Origin: Paenibacillus sp. RC334
GTDB taxonomy: Bacteria; Bacillota; Bacilli; Paenibacillales; Paenibacillaceae
DNA length: 64,000 nt
Reading direction: 5' to 3'
Assembly: GCF_030034735.1 (NCBI RefSeq)
Contig: NZ_CP125370.1
Span: forward strand, 3,782,001-3,846,000
Below are positions 52,256-62,452 of this stretch, one piece after another. The first letter of the stretch is position 1. The number at the start of each line of letters is the position of its first letter. The notes beneath the pieces are model-generated. The model had not been told where the DNA came from and searched no databases. It saw only the letters and a list, made by a program, of their open reading frames with translations. A program made the position numbers and the translations under genes.

Positions 52256-53263
52256 TTACTTGCGGCTCAAGCCAAGTTCGGGAATCAGTCTTGCAAAAGT
52301 GTCATGGCTTTCCTTCAACTGTCGTGCGAATGCTTCTGCATCCTTAACACGTAGTCCCAATCCATGCCTACGCATTTCTTCCCTGAATTTCTCCTCTTTC
52401 GTCCCCTTGATCAGTGCGTCCGCCAGGGTTTGAGCAATCTCATCCGGCGTATCCTTGGGCACAGCCAGCCCTCTCCAAGTCCCGATAAAATGTACACGCA
52501 GCCCAGTAGCCTGCTGTAACGTAGGCACATTTGGAAACGCTTCCGAAATGGTGTCTGCCTGTATCGCCAGTATGCGCAGCTTCCCTTGGTCCACATACTT
52601 TTTCACTTCCGCAGGACTGACCGGCACAGCATCCACGAAGCCGCTCATCAACGCTGAAACGGCTGGCCCTGCTCCCTCATAAGGGATATGGGTAAAGCGG
52701 ACTCCGCTTTTTTGCTCCAGCATCGCAGCAGCAAGGTGCCAGATGCTCCCTGTGCCTGCATTGCCCATTTTCAGCTTGCCGGGATGAGCATGAGCGTCCT
52801 CCAGAAATGCTTCGGCCGTCGTCCAGGGCGCGTCCGCTCTAACCGTGATGGCAGAAGGGTCCATATTGGTTTGGACCAGCGGTTTAAAGCGCTCATAGGT
52901 GAGGGGCAGCAGTCCCAGATGTGGCAGTGTGGTCAGCTCCGCAACCAGATACGTTACAGTGTAACCGTCCGCCTGCGCCTCAGCCCCTTCCATCAGCCCG
53001 ACCGAACCGCCTCCACCCGTCCGGTTAACGACGATGATCGGCTGTCCGAGATGCTTTTCGGCGGCTTTCGCCAATGCTCTTGCCGTGATATCCGTCCCGC
53101 CACCCGCCGCATAAGGAACGACGAGGGTAATAGGCTTCACAGGAAATGCACCACTGTGGTCATGCAAAGCGTGTTGATCCACATATTCACTGATACTCAA
53201 GGCAGAAAGAAAAGCCACTCCCGCCGCAACCAGCACATATTTTTGCCATGGCTTGTTCTTCAT
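52256..53263 (-). CDS. Tripartite tricarboxylate transporter (TctC/Bug) family substrate-binding protein
   Basis: 335 residues. The N-terminal membrane segment KYVLVAAGVAFLSALSISEY is a signal or anchor. The Bug fold follows: FPVKPITLVVPYAAGGGTDI, NRTGGGGSVGLMEGAEAQAD, KMGNAGTGSIWHLAAAML, THIPYEGAGPAVSALMSGFV and RGLAVPKDTPDE. Such proteins bind carboxylates and normally work with TctA/TctB, which are absent here. It is co-directional with the KdgT-like permease 48 nt downstream and 130 nt downstream of an AraC/Cache regulator. Confidence 0.87.
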   Translation of the reverse strand: MKNKPWQKYVLVAAGVAFLSALSISEYVDQHALHDHSGAFPVKPITLVVPYAAGGGTDITARALAKAAEKHLGQPIIVVNRTGGGGSVGLMEGAEAQADGYTVTYLVAELTTLPHLGLLPLTYERFKPLVQTNMDPSAITVRADAPWTTAEAFLEDAHAHPGKLKMGNAGTGSIWHLAAAMLEQKSGVRFTHIPYEGAGPAVSALMSGFVDAVPVSPAEVKKYVDQGKLRILAIQADTISEAFPNVPTLQQATGLRVHFIGTWRGLAVPKDTPDEIAQTLADALIKGTKEEKFREEMRRHGLGLRVKDAEAFARQLKESHDTFARLIPELGLSRK

Positions 53264-53393
53264 TACGTTTCCTCTTTTCCGAAAAATGAACTGGGCCAGT
53301 CACGCACCCGTTTTCACCCCCAGACGTTTTCAGCCATGATTTTTGCGTTTACATGAAGTCAATGTACCGCAACGCGGGGGCTACAGCTATCGC

Positions 53394-55814
53394 TTAATCT
53401 TCGAATTTATCTTCCAAATTCCCAAAATGTCGACCTTTTGGCGGATCTGCATATCCATTGGAACATCTGTTGATTTCCCTGAATTTCCCAGGAGTCACTT
53501 GTTTATGTTTGCGGAATACACGGATAAAGCTGTTTTCATTACGGTATCCGACCTGATCTGCAATCTCTGCAATTTTCAGATGTGTTTCACACAGTAAAGC
53601 GCACGCTTTTTTCACTCGCAAACCAGTCAAGTAGTCGTATACGGTGCTGCCTGTCTCTTCCTTGAACATACTGCTCACTGATGACACGCTCATATGGACC
53701 TGATCTGCAATTTCCTGAAGCCCGATATTTAAATGCAAATGATGTTCCATGTAATCCATCATCTCCTGTACACGTACAAATTCCTTGGACTGTCTGTGTC
53801 CAGTAAGCTTTTCCCCGATATCAGCCACAATCGAAAACAATTGCTTCTCCATATCTGAAAGATCAAGCGTCAGAATCTGATTCCAGTGGTAATCGACCAG
53901 CTGATCCGGCGGCGTCACACTATGAGTCATGCACCATTTCAGCAATTCCTCCATCAACTCATGTACAGACAAGTACACCTGCATCGGAGAGGTCCTGTGA
54001 AGACGAAGTTCTTCTCCCCATTGACTGGTCAGCTTTATACTTGCTCCGGCTTCCTGTGACTCTATGGCACGAATGATTTCCACATTCCGGTTTCCCGCCG
54101 CTGATGAGACGTGAGCGCCCTCCCTCATGCTGTCCGTACTCATATGCGAACGTCCATATCCCTCATACAAACGCAAACCAAGGGCTTCTTTCCCCTTTAC
54201 GAATGACTGACGTAACTCATGGATATCGGAGAATGCAGGACCCATTCCTATGGAAATAGTCAGGGGAAGATGCTCATCCACAACCTGAATCAGCCTGTCT
54301 GCGCTTTTGCGGAGCAGAATGCTGTCTGTGACATCGGCATCAGCCCCAGTCTCAGTCACAGTTATAGCTTCATCTTCGCTCTCACTTAACTGTAGTAGTA
54401 CAACGAACCCGCTTTCCTCATCTGGCGCGCTTACCGCCTTCCAGTGAGGTTCAAGCCATTCCAGCAAAATATTATTCAGCGCATATTTGAGCAGCATTTT
54501 ATCCTCCTCTGGAAAGCTTGCTGCCCAAGTAGAATACCGATCAATCGACACGATCATCACAGCCAAAGAGCTACCGTCCCAATCGGAAAAATACTGCTCC
54601 CATTTCATACGCATTTCCTGTATGCCCATTCTACGCTGGATGACATCTTCAATATATTTGGAACGTAGCTCCGGTAAACTTCGCTCCACCACCAGTGATT
54701 TGCGATGGAACTCCCCAACCAGCTTGCCAATGACCGGCTCCAGATCATACAATCCACCTTGACGCGTTCCTTTGTAGCCTGAATTCAGCAGGCTATTAAT
54801 TCTTTTCATAGGGCGAAACGCCGCATAATTGTAATAGTAAACCGCTGAGCAACCCGCCAGTATAGAAATAAAGGCCAACCACAACATCATGTTGCGGGCC
54901 AGCTTAACATGTTTCAGCAGCTTGTCCATAGGAACAAGCGATACCAGACGCCAGCCCGTCACATCGGAAAAAGTCTGGTTCGCCATATACTCCATCCCCC
55001 CTACCTCCACATAAGCATAGGGGCTCACATCCAATTCTTTCAAAACCCTGTCCATTTCGTTTAAGGGCACTGAAGATTTTAACTTGGGATAGATCAGTTC
55101 GCCCTCCAGATCGTACACATATTGCGAGTTGGATAAATGAATATACAGCTTGGAGAAAAAGCGATCGTAATCCAGATCGACCAGCACCGCACCGATGACC
55201 CGCCCATCCTTTACCACGGGTCTTGCCAGCGAAAGCAGTTCTACCGTTCCATTTTCATGATTCGTGCCGTACCATCTTCGCTTAATCAGTAATGGCTTCC
55301 TTTGAATGTCCCGAATCCAGGGAACCCAAGTCGTATCCGGTGCTTGGTCCCAATCAGGCAAGTAGCCGTATTCGCTGGATACGAGAGCATGATTTTCAAA
55401 AGAAATAACTTCAACCGAATGAATCTCTTCATGCGAAGAAAGGGCTTTCAAATATTTTTGAAGCCGTTTGATGACGGAAGCGTTGTTTGATAGCGATTTT
55501 TCATCCGTTTGCAAACGTGCAAATGCCTCAACATCCCGGGAATAGGCCGCATCCAGCGCCTTATTATCGGACTCACGAAATGCCCTATTAGTCACATCCA
55601 GATTAATTTGCAGCAGTTCTATGTTTGGTGTGTTTAATTCAGTATCCAAACCCTTGCGGTATCCCGAATACGATAGCAAGCCGATCACACTAATAATGAG
55701 TGATACGCTTAGTGTGAGCAGCAGAATCAGCCTTGTCTGTTTATTTTTCAGGATCAATCGAAGCTTTAATCGTAGCATTCCCGTAACTTCATCCTTCCGG
55801 ACTTCGTTTTCCAT
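53394..55814 (-). CDS. AraC-family transcriptional regulator with Cache sensor and two membrane helices
   Basis: 806 residues. The first membrane helix is LILLLTLSVSLIISVIGLLS (about 28-48), then an extracellular Cache-type sensor (~50-300; GRVIGAVLVDLDYDRFFSKL) and a second helix near 305-325. A cytoplasmic region with a diverged GGDEF-like middle (SLAVMIVSIDRYSTWA) leads to the C-terminal double HTH (IADQVHMSVSSVSSMFKEET; IADQVGYRNENSFIRVFRKH). It resembles the regulator at the left window edge in layout. The adjacent binding protein and KdgT-like permease are the likely targets; the signal is probably a carboxylate or sugar acid. Confidence 0.88.
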   Translation of the reverse strand: MENEVRKDEVTGMLRLKLRLILKNKQTRLILLLTLSVSLIISVIGLLSYSGYRKGLDTELNTPNIELLQINLDVTNRAFRESDNKALDAAYSRDVEAFARLQTDEKSLSNNASVIKRLQKYLKALSSHEEIHSVEVISFENHALVSSEYGYLPDWDQAPDTTWVPWIRDIQRKPLLIKRRWYGTNHENGTVELLSLARPVVKDGRVIGAVLVDLDYDRFFSKLYIHLSNSQYVYDLEGELIYPKLKSSVPLNEMDRVLKELDVSPYAYVEVGGMEYMANQTFSDVTGWRLVSLVPMDKLLKHVKLARNMMLWLAFISILAGCSAVYYYNYAAFRPMKRINSLLNSGYKGTRQGGLYDLEPVIGKLVGEFHRKSLVVERSLPELRSKYIEDVIQRRMGIQEMRMKWEQYFSDWDGSSLAVMIVSIDRYSTWAASFPEEDKMLLKYALNNILLEWLEPHWKAVSAPDEESGFVVLLQLSESEDEAITVTETGADADVTDSILLRKSADRLIQVVDEHLPLTISIGMGPAFSDIHELRQSFVKGKEALGLRLYEGYGRSHMSTDSMREGAHVSSAAGNRNVEIIRAIESQEAGASIKLTSQWGEELRLHRTSPMQVYLSVHELMEELLKWCMTHSVTPPDQLVDYHWNQILTLDLSDMEKQLFSIVADIGEKLTGHRQSKEFVRVQEMMDYMEHHLHLNIGLQEIADQVHMSVSSVSSMFKEETGSTVYDYLTGLRVKKACALLCETHLKIAEIADQVGYRNENSFIRVFRKHKQVTPGKFREINRCSNGYADPPKGRHFGNLEDKFED

Positions 55815-55951
55815 GATCTCTTGCCAACAACGTATGGGCTAAAATATACTCCCTAAATCTATTTGACGTAAGTTGTGGAATTCCCTGCCTATTAACTCTA
55901 CAAAGAACAATAAAAAATTTACTATTATTGTAAAAAGACGATTTTAATAAA

Positions 55952-55985
55952 GAAAAAGCCTCCCTTCATGAGGTAAGGCTTCTTC
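55952..55985. terminator. Terminator after the MCP gene
   Basis: GAAAAAGCCTCCCTT pairs with AGGTAAGGCTTCTTC around CATG. It lies between the MCP stop and the AraC promoter. Confidence 0.7.
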
Positions 55986-56002
55986 TTCGGGTTTCGTGTT
56001 GC

Positions 56003-57667
56003 TTAGCCTGTTTTTTCCACCTGAAAACGATCTAGCTCTCGTTGCATCTCCTCACGAATCTGACGAAGCTCTTTCACCTTCTCAGTCGATTCCTCAAAGG
56101 AACGCTTCTGCTCCACCGTGGAGGCGGTAATCTCTTCGCTGCCTGCGGCGGATTGCTGGGTAATTGCGCTGATGTTCTCAATAGCTTGCTGTACCTGTAT
56201 GCTCAGTTCCCGAGATACATTCATATCCGCTGACAGCTTGCTGACTTGGCTGGCAATTTGCTGTACTTTACCGCTAATCTCAGTGAACGATTCCCCGGTA
56301 GACGAAGTCGCCTTCTCCTGCTCACGGAACAGCTCCTGACTTTGTGTCACAGAGGTCTTCACCTTATTCATTGCCTGCGTAATGCCCTCGACAGCGGTAT
56401 AAATTTGCTTCACAGCCGACTCCGATTGATTCGCCAGCTTTTTGACTTCATTGGCAACGACAGCAAAGCCTTTTCCAGCCTCACCCGCGCGCGCAGCCTC
56501 AATTGAAGCATTCAAGGACAGCAGCGACGTCTGACTGGCAATCTCGGATACATAGCCGGTCATGGTTGTAATCTCGGCTGCATTGGCCTCCAGCTCCTTG
56601 ACCGTCTGCTCCACCTCGGACATCGCTGAACGATTTTCTGCTACAATGCGTAGCTGATCGCTCATCACACGTGTACCTTGCTCAATGACACGCAATGCGT
56701 CTTCGCTATATGTAGAGGACTGCTTGGTCTCCAACAAATTCGCTTCAAACTTCTGCTGCATCTCATCCACAACGCCAACGGTGGTCGACAGATCCTCGGC
56801 AATCTTTTGGCTACCAATCGCCAGTTCCTCTGTCGAGGTGCTAACTTGCGTCACGATTTCCTTCATGGCCTCATTATGCTGGTCAATATCCCGAGCCATC
56901 AGATCAACACGATTCCCCGACTGGTCAATAGAGAGCACAATGTTACGCAAGTTCCCGATCATGAACCGGAACGATTCGTTGAGCTCGTCCAGCTCATCAC
57001 GTCCCTTCGTTTGCGCGAGCTGCACCGTCAAATTCCCATCGGCAATTTGCTTCGCGGCATCCGTCAACTTGCGGGTTCTGAGGGCAAGTTGCCTGGATGT
57101 ATATGTATTATATAGCCCCACCGCCACCAGAAGCAGAACAGCGCCTACCAAGGCCAATTGCCAAGTAAAGCGGATACTCTTGGTCAATTCCTCTGTATAT
57201 TCGTCATAACGCGCTTTCGTTAGAATATCCAGCATGAACACATCGTTCTGGATACCCTGTACACGCATCGCATTACGTTTGGATTCAGGGCTGCTTCCCG
57301 TGCTCATCGCTTTATCCGTCGCAACCTTCAGTTCGCTAAATTTTGTTTTAACGGTATTCAGGCGTTTTTGCTGCGCTTCGGTCTGCATCATGCCTTGCGA
57401 AAGCAAAGTAATCGTTTTTTCCGCCTGACCCAGTTGATTTTGCACATCCGTTTTATTGCTCTCTGTCATGGAAGAAGAGTAGTTTTGCAGCGCCTGTCCT
57501 GACTGAATCAAATAAGCATTGAGCTGCTGTACATTCAGCATAGCTGGAACGAGACTACTGCTTTGCGAGTTGATACGGATCAATTGAAAAATAATATAGG
57601 CCACTAAAGCCAGGCATGCGATCAGGGAAACCATCGCGTTAAGCACCAGTTTACCTTGCAGTTTCAT
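56003..57667 (-). CDS. Methyl-accepting chemotaxis protein
   Basis: 554 residues. The first membrane helix is at ~10-32, followed by a helical sensor domain of ~140 residues (4HB type) and a second helix ([20 protein letters not shown]). A HAMP domain follows, then the signalling domain with the conserved hairpin tip [20 protein letters not shown], then [18 protein letters not shown]. It signals to CheA/CheW and so to flagella. It lies 28 nt downstream of a BMP-family lipoprotein gene in the same direction, which may supply its ligand. Confidence 0.93.
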   Translation of the reverse strand: MKLQGKLVLNAMVSLIACLALVAYIIFQLIRINSQSSSLVPAMLNVQQLNAYLIQSGQALQNYSSSMTESNKTDVQNQLGQAEKTITLLSQGMMQTEAQQKRLNTVKTKFSELKVATDKAMSTGSSPESKRNAMRVQGIQNDVFMLDILTKARYDEYTEELTKSIRFTWQLALVGAVLLLVAVGLYNTYTSRQLALRTRKLTDAAKQIADGNLTVQLAQTKGRDELDELNESFRFMIGNLRNIVLSIDQSGNRVDLMARDIDQHNEAMKEIVTQVSTSTEELAIGSQKIAEDLSTTVGVVDEMQQKFEANLLETKQSSTYSEDALRVIEQGTRVMSDQLRIVAENRSAMSEVEQTVKELEANAAEITTMTGYVSEIASQTSLLSLNASIEAARAGEAGKGFAVVANEVKKLANQSESAVKQIYTAVEGITQAMNKVKTSVTQSQELFREQEKATSSTGESFTEISGKVQQIASQVSKLSADMNVSRELSIQVQQAIENISAITQQSAAGSEEITASTVEQKRSFEESTEKVKELRQIREEMQRELDRFQVEKTG

Positions 57668-57695
57668 CAGGAATCATCCTCCGTTTTACGAAAAT

Positions 57696-58700
57696 TTATT
57701 GGGTGGGCACAGTAAGACTGCCGGACTTGACCTGTCCCTTCAAGTCATCCAGCAGCTTTTGCTGATCCGGGTTCAATGTCAAAACACGAATAGGCGCCAA
57801 ACCGATGCCTTCTTTCGCAAGACCGAACACCATATTCTGGTCCGTAAATTTTCTTTGATGATCTGCAAAGCTTTTAACTGCTGTATATATGGCGATATCC
57901 ACATTTTTAATCATCGAGGTCACTACTGCTTTTTCCGCAATGAAAAACTGGTCGCTGTCGACCCCGATTGCGAACTTTTCCTGCTTTTGTGCCTCCTGTA
58001 ACGCACCTACACCTGTAAGACCCGCCGCCGCATAGATCACATCAATTCGATCCTGATTGATCATATCGCGTGCAATCTCCGTGCCCAGCTCCGGCTTGCC
58101 GAAATCTCCCGCATACGTAGCAGTAACCTGTGCATCAGGCTTAACGGAGCGAACCCCTTCCCGATATCCGGCCTCAAACTTTTTCAACAGCGGAGACTCC
58201 ACTCCCCCGATAAAGCCTACCTGATCGGTACGGCTCGCCATTCCTGCAACAACCCCTGCCAAAAAGCTGCCCTCTTCTTCTTTAAAAATAATGGAAGCCA
58301 CATTCGGTAAATCGGATTTTTCATCTACAATTACAAATTTAAGATCCGGATATTTTTTCGCAACGGTTTCCAAACTTTCTTTCACCATGTACCCCAGCCC
58401 GATAATCAAATCGGATTTTTCTTGAACAAGCTGTTCAAAAGCAGCATCATATGTTTTGGTCTCGGAAATTTCCCGATATTCAAAAACGATTTTCCCCTCG
58501 TCCCGCGCCTTGGCCAAGCCCCGAAAAGCCGCGTCACTGTAAGATTGGTCGCCCAGACCAATATCTGACAATACTATTCCCACCTTAATCGGCTGCGCCT
58601 TGTTTTGTGCTACTGGCTGCCCGCATGCACCCAGCAATAAAACAAAAATAGTGACAATGGGAACCCACCTCAATGTTAATAACTGAACCTGTTTCTTCAT
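57696..58700 (-). CDS. BMP-family (PnrA-like) substrate-binding lipoprotein
   Basis: 334 residues, with lipobox LLLGACG and lipidated Cys26. The BMP/Med family fold: KVGIVLSDIGLGDQSYSDAA, DLIIGLGYMVKESLETVAKK, GVVAGMASRTDQVGFIGGVE, DVIYAAAGLTGVGALQEAQK, then GVDSDQF. Relatives bind purine nucleosides for an ABC importer; here no ATPase or permease gene is adjacent. It is instead co-transcribed with a chemoreceptor gene, suggesting that it presents the ligand to the MCP. The AT-rich 58701-58871 region is its promoter. Confidence 0.88.
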   Translation of the reverse strand: MKKQVQLLTLRWVPIVTIFVLLLGACGQPVAQNKAQPIKVGIVLSDIGLGDQSYSDAAFRGLAKARDEGKIVFEYREISETKTYDAAFEQLVQEKSDLIIGLGYMVKESLETVAKKYPDLKFVIVDEKSDLPNVASIIFKEEEGSFLAGVVAGMASRTDQVGFIGGVESPLLKKFEAGYREGVRSVKPDAQVTATYAGDFGKPELGTEIARDMINQDRIDVIYAAAGLTGVGALQEAQKQEKFAIGVDSDQFFIAEKAVVTSMIKNVDIAIYTAVKSFADHQRKFTDQNMVFGLAKEGIGLAPIRVLTLNPDQQKLLDDLKGQVKSGSLTVPTQ

Positions 58701-58871
58701 GACATATCACCTCAGCATAATTTGCAAATCCCCAACATCTTTATATCGGTTATAAAGTCATTTTTTTTCATAAGATTTTCTGTAAATTCATTGTAAATAA
58801 AGAATTATAGTTTGGTTATATTTACTATTTTATATATGGAGTCTCTTATAAATGCAGGCATCATGTTAAAA

Positions 58872-58930
58872 ATAAAAGGGACTGAACTACCAGGCTTCAT
58901 CTCGTCGCCTGGTAGTTCAGTCCCTTTTAT
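58872..58930. terminator. Very strong bidirectional terminator
   Basis: A perfect stem of about 24 bp (ATAAAAGGGACTGAACTACC and its complement) with an 11-nt loop, directly after the Mrr-like gene. Confidence 0.85.
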
Positions 58931-59520
58931 CATTTGCTCCTGCTCCATTTGGAGGCAATCACGTCGGCTTTACTTTCTATTAGATTCATGACCTCCTCAC
59001 GATGTTTAGCCTTGAACAGATCAATCATGTCCACCAGATCGCCGCGATCCAATAGCTTAACTCCGTTAACAGCAGCGAGTGTTTTACAGGATTCCGTGTA
59101 GCGTCCGGAAGTGATAACGACAGACTTGTCTGCCGCATAATAACGCATGGAGGTGTAAATTTCCTGCACTGCGCCCAAACCGACCGGATTTTGTACTGCA
59201 TAACGCTTGGCCTGAATCACGACTCTGACACCTTCACGGTCTGTAAAAACCAGATCCGCTCCAAAATCGCGGCTACTGGTCGTTTTGTAGATGTCCTTAT
59301 AGCCGAGCGCAGATAACAACCGTTGCAAATAAAGCTCAAATTCCGAGCCATCCTCCATGCGGTCTATATCCTGAATCCCGATTTTTCGCGGGTCCAGATC
59401 ACGTAAAATCCGATTTCTGCGCCGACGTATCAGTCCTCTGATGATGAGTACAAGTAACAGTAGTAGTATAATGAATCCTATTCCTAATTCCTTATATGCC
59501 GATAATTGCTCCAGCAGCAT
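58930..59520 (-). CDS. Membrane-anchored Mrr-like restriction endonuclease fold protein
   Basis: 196 residues. One N-terminal membrane helix (LGIGFIILLLLLVLIIRGLI) is followed by RRRR-type basic residues and an Mrr_cat domain. The catalytic core reads SSRDFGADLVFTDREGVRVV followed by IQAKRYA, giving the D...QxK nuclease motif. Then comes VGLGAVQEIYTSMRYYAADK and VITSGRYT. Proteins of this kind are widespread in Firmicutes. Whether it cuts modified DNA or has a housekeeping role is unknown. There is no methylase gene nearby. Confidence 0.85.
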   Translation of the reverse strand: MLLEQLSAYKELGIGFIILLLLLVLIIRGLIRRRRNRILRDLDPRKIGIQDIDRMEDGSEFELYLQRLLSALGYKDIYKTTSSRDFGADLVFTDREGVRVVIQAKRYAVQNPVGLGAVQEIYTSMRYYAADKSVVITSGRYTESCKTLAAVNGVKLLDRGDLVDMIDLFKAKHREEVMNLIESKADVIASKWSRSK

Positions 59521-59614
59521 TCCTCTTCCCCTTTTCTACAATAGGCGTGCAGCGGTCGGTGTATTCTCCTTAGCAGGGCATTCCACATCTCACGCTGACA
59601 CCGTGTTACACAAG

Positions 59615-59650
59615 GACAGCCCCGCCGGATTCGACGGGGCTGTCTTCATT
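59615..59650. terminator. Hairpin after aspA
   Basis: GACAGCCCCG and CGGGGCTGTC close a short loop; the T tract is better on the plus strand. Confidence 0.6.
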
Positions 59651-59687
59651 TTGCCTCAAAGCTGCCTGCATTCTAAACTCCGCACTA

Positions 59688-61103
59688 TTATTCCCTATTC
59701 AGCAGCGACTCTCCGGCAATACCCGGCTGAGTCATTTGATACGGGTCCAAAATAATGTCCAGCTCTTCCTCAGTCAGTACATTATACAACAGACACAACT
59801 CGCGTACCGATTTGCCAGTTGTAATCGCCTCACGGGCGATGCGTGATACGACCTCATATCCGAGGTGGGGATTGAGCGCGGTAATAATGCCTACGCTGTT
59901 TTCGACATATTCACGACACCGCTCCACGTTCGCTTCAATTCCGTCCACGCAATGAATGCGGAAGACATGAAAGCCCTGCTTCATAATTTCCAGCGATTGC
60001 AGCAGGTTGTAGACAAGCACAGGCTCCATCACATTCAATTCTAGCTGACCAGACTCGGAAGCGAGACAGATCGTATGATCATTCCCAATGACCTGAAAAG
60101 CAATCTGGTTGATGACCTCACACATTACCGGATTTACCTTACCCGGCATAATAGATGAACCCGGCTGACGGGCGGGCAGACTCAGCTCTCCGAGACCAGC
60201 ACGCGGCCCCGAGGCCATCAGGCGAATGTCATTTGCTACCTTGGACATATTCATCATGCAAATTTTTAACGCGGCAGACACTTCCGTATAAGCATCCGTG
60301 TTTTGAGTGGCATCGACGAGATTTTCGTCAGCCTCTACAGGGAAACCACTTACTTCCGCTAGCACCTCCGCGACACGCTGAATATAACGGCGATCTGCGT
60401 TCAAGCCGGTGCCCACCGCAGTTGCGCCCATATTGACTGTCAGCAAATGCTGCTTCGTGGCACGGACACGTCCGATATCACGACCCAACACACGCGCATA
60501 AGCCTGAAACTCCTGTCCCAGCCGGATCGGTACTGCATCCTGCAAGTGAGTTCGGCCCATTTTAATCACACTGTCAAACTCTTTCGCCTTACGTGAAAAC
60601 GCCTCCTGAAGCTCACTCATGGTGACCAACAGCTTGTCAATCATACTTAGAACAGCCAGATGGACAGCCGTAGGAAAAGCGTCGTTTGTCGATTGCGCCA
60701 TGTTGACATGGTTGTTAGGACTAATCTCCTGATAATCTCCACGCTGCTTGCCGATCAGCTCCAACGCCCGGTTCGCAATCACTTCATTTGTATTCATATT
60801 AATGGACGTGCCTGCGCCGCCCTGAATCGGATCGACGATGAAATGGTCGTGCAACTGTCCTTGAATCACCTCGTCAGCTGCCTGAATAATGGCCTCCGCC
60901 TTAGGACGATGCAAGCGGGTCAGCTCCATGTTTACCGTTGCTGCTGCTTTTTTGACGATCGCCATGGCTTTAATCAGCTCAGGATGAAGCCGTTGGCCGG
61001 TAATTGGGAAATTCTCTTTTGCCCTCAGTGTTTGTACACCGTAATAGGCGTCTGACGGCACTTCCTTGGTACCTAGAAAATCATGCTCCAGCCTCATATT
61101 CAT
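59688..61103 (-). CDS. aspA: Aspartate ammonia-lyase
   Basis: 471 residues from ATG 61103, 6 nt after GCGGAGGAATCG. The fumarase/aspartase superfamily signature is GSSIMPGKVNPVMCEVINQI, with the substrate loop TSINMNTNEVIANRALELIG and ALEIIG-like helices. The N-terminus MRLEHDFLGTKEVPSDAYYG is typical of aspartase rather than fumarase. It interconverts aspartate with fumarate and ammonia, feeding amino-acid carbon to the TCA cycle, in the cytoplasm as a homotetramer. It is monocistronic. Confidence 0.94.
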   Translation of the reverse strand: MNMRLEHDFLGTKEVPSDAYYGVQTLRAKENFPITGQRLHPELIKAMAIVKKAAATVNMELTRLHRPKAEAIIQAADEVIQGQLHDHFIVDPIQGGAGTSINMNTNEVIANRALELIGKQRGDYQEISPNNHVNMAQSTNDAFPTAVHLAVLSMIDKLLVTMSELQEAFSRKAKEFDSVIKMGRTHLQDAVPIRLGQEFQAYARVLGRDIGRVRATKQHLLTVNMGATAVGTGLNADRRYIQRVAEVLAEVSGFPVEADENLVDATQNTDAYTEVSAALKICMMNMSKVANDIRLMASGPRAGLGELSLPARQPGSSIMPGKVNPVMCEVINQIAFQVIGNDHTICLASESGQLELNVMEPVLVYNLLQSLEIMKQGFHVFRIHCVDGIEANVERCREYVENSVGIITALNPHLGYEVVSRIAREAITTGKSVRELCLLYNVLTEEELDIILDPYQMTQPGIAGESLLNRE

Positions 61104-61295
61104 CGATTCCTCCGCTATATATACTACGATCTTCAATCCAGACCGCCGAATTGGCATAAAGAGAACCTTTAGACGGTCTCCATTTCATTATACGTTCCCA
61201 TTCCCTTGCTTTTCCAGTCGAATAGCGGAAAAAGCATATTAAATCGTATAACAAGCTATTATTACCTGTATATAACACAGTTATTCGCCAAATAC

Positions 61296-61826
61296 TCAGC
61301 AACGGCTCAGGTACGGATTTAGTGGTTTGTAATAAAATCGGGTAGCGTGCAGGTGACCGTCAGCCGATTGGGCATACCCTGGAATCACGCCCGCTTCCAC
61401 AAATCCGTTAGATTCGTATAGCTTATTGGAAGGATCGCCCACCCTCGTATCCAGCACCATCAGCGTTCTGCCCTGACGCAGCGCCTCCTCTTCCGCAGCC
61501 TGCATCAGTTGACGCGCAATCCCAAGCCTGCGCCCAGACGGATGCACCATGAGCTTCGCAATTTCCGCACGGTGAGTTGCGTTGGCCTTTGTAGCCAAAT
61601 GGAGCTGCACAGTTCCCACAGGCACACCGTCCTTCTCCGCAATCCACAGGACTACACTATCCTGAAGGACACTCTTCCAATAAGCTACTGCTTCCTGATA
61701 AGCCATTGGCGGTAAAAATCCAATAGAAGCACCGTCCGCCACCACATCGATCAACAGCCGGGTCAGTGTATCTGTCAGTGCATCGTTCAGAGCTTGAACG
61801 GGATAGACTGCTATTTCATTAGACAT
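61296..61826 (-). CDS. GNAT family N-acetyltransferase
   Basis: 176 residues from ATG 61826 (GGGGAGGAATCACC site). Acetyl-CoA binding is shown by KLMVHPSGRRLGIARQLMQA (motif A) and MVLDTRVGDPSNKLYESNGF (motif B), and the C-terminus HATRFYYKPL is the usual last strand. The family acts on amines such as aminoglycosides, amino acids or toxin analogues. It is close to the phosphinothricin-like and YhhY types, but the substrate is undetermined. Confidence 0.87.
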   Translation of the reverse strand: MSNEIAVYPVQALNDALTDTLTRLLIDVVADGASIGFLPPMAYQEAVAYWKSVLQDSVVLWIAEKDGVPVGTVQLHLATKANATHRAEIAKLMVHPSGRRLGIARQLMQAAEEEALRQGRTLMVLDTRVGDPSNKLYESNGFVEAGVIPGYAQSADGHLHATRFYYKPLNPYLSRC

Positions 61827-61862
61827 GGTGATTCCTCCCCGGTGATGTTGATAATAATAAAG

Positions 61863-61895
61863 AAAGCAAACCATCCTTTAAGGATCGCTTACTTT
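61863..61895 (-). terminator. Terminator after the VOC protein gene
   Basis: On the minus strand AAAGTAAGCGATCC pairs with GGATGGTTTGCTTT, followed by CTTTATT. Confidence 0.55.
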
Positions 61896-61939
61896 CCATG
61901 GTGTTACTTTAATTTCTGTATGTCTAGCTTTATTTCATC

Positions 61940-62341
61940 TTATTGCTCTGCCATATAAAAGAGCTCCCACAGGTGCCCATCTATATCCTGAAAGCTCCAT
62001 CCGTACATAAAGCCGTGATCCTGAGGTTCGTTTGAAGGCTTGCCGCCCGCTGCCAGAGCCTTGTGGACAATTTCGTCCACCTTTTCTCGACTCTCCACCG
62101 ATAAGGCAACAATCGCTTCTGTTGTTTTCGTTGCATCCGAAATTTCTTTTGTAGTGAATGCTTTAAAACGCTCTTCAACCAGCAACATAACAAATATTTG
62201 CTCACTGACAATCATACAGGTTGCATGCTCATCGGTGAACTGCGCGTTAAATTCAAATCCGATTGCTGTGAAAAAATCAATGGACTGTTGCAGATTTTTT
62301 ACTGGTAAATTCACAAAAATTTGTTTGGCTGTTACTGCCAT
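61940..62341 (-). CDS. VOC (glyoxalase/bleomycin resistance-like) family protein
   Basis: 133 residues, with the two beta-alpha-beta-beta-beta modules of the VOC fold (KQIFVNLPVKNLQQSIDFFT; YGWSFQDIDGHLWELFYM). The closing DIDGHLWEL is the usual end with a metal-ligand glutamate. The pattern is that of the YP_/DUF-type lactoylglutathione-lyase relatives that lack a proven activity. Starts at ATG 62341 after AGAGGTGAAATGTC. It is monocistronic. Confidence 0.87.
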   Translation of the reverse strand: MAVTAKQIFVNLPVKNLQQSIDFFTAIGFEFNAQFTDEHATCMIVSEQIFVMLLVEERFKAFTTKEISDATKTTEAIVALSVESREKVDEIVHKALAAGGKPSNEPQDHGFMYGWSFQDIDGHLWELFYMAEQ

Positions 62342-62452
62342 GACATTTCACCTCTTCATCAGTTATAAAATCAAATTTTCATGCTGCTTCTCCAACAAAA
62401 GATAACTTAACTACCGCAGAAAGTCAATCAATCTGACATTTCAATCATTATA

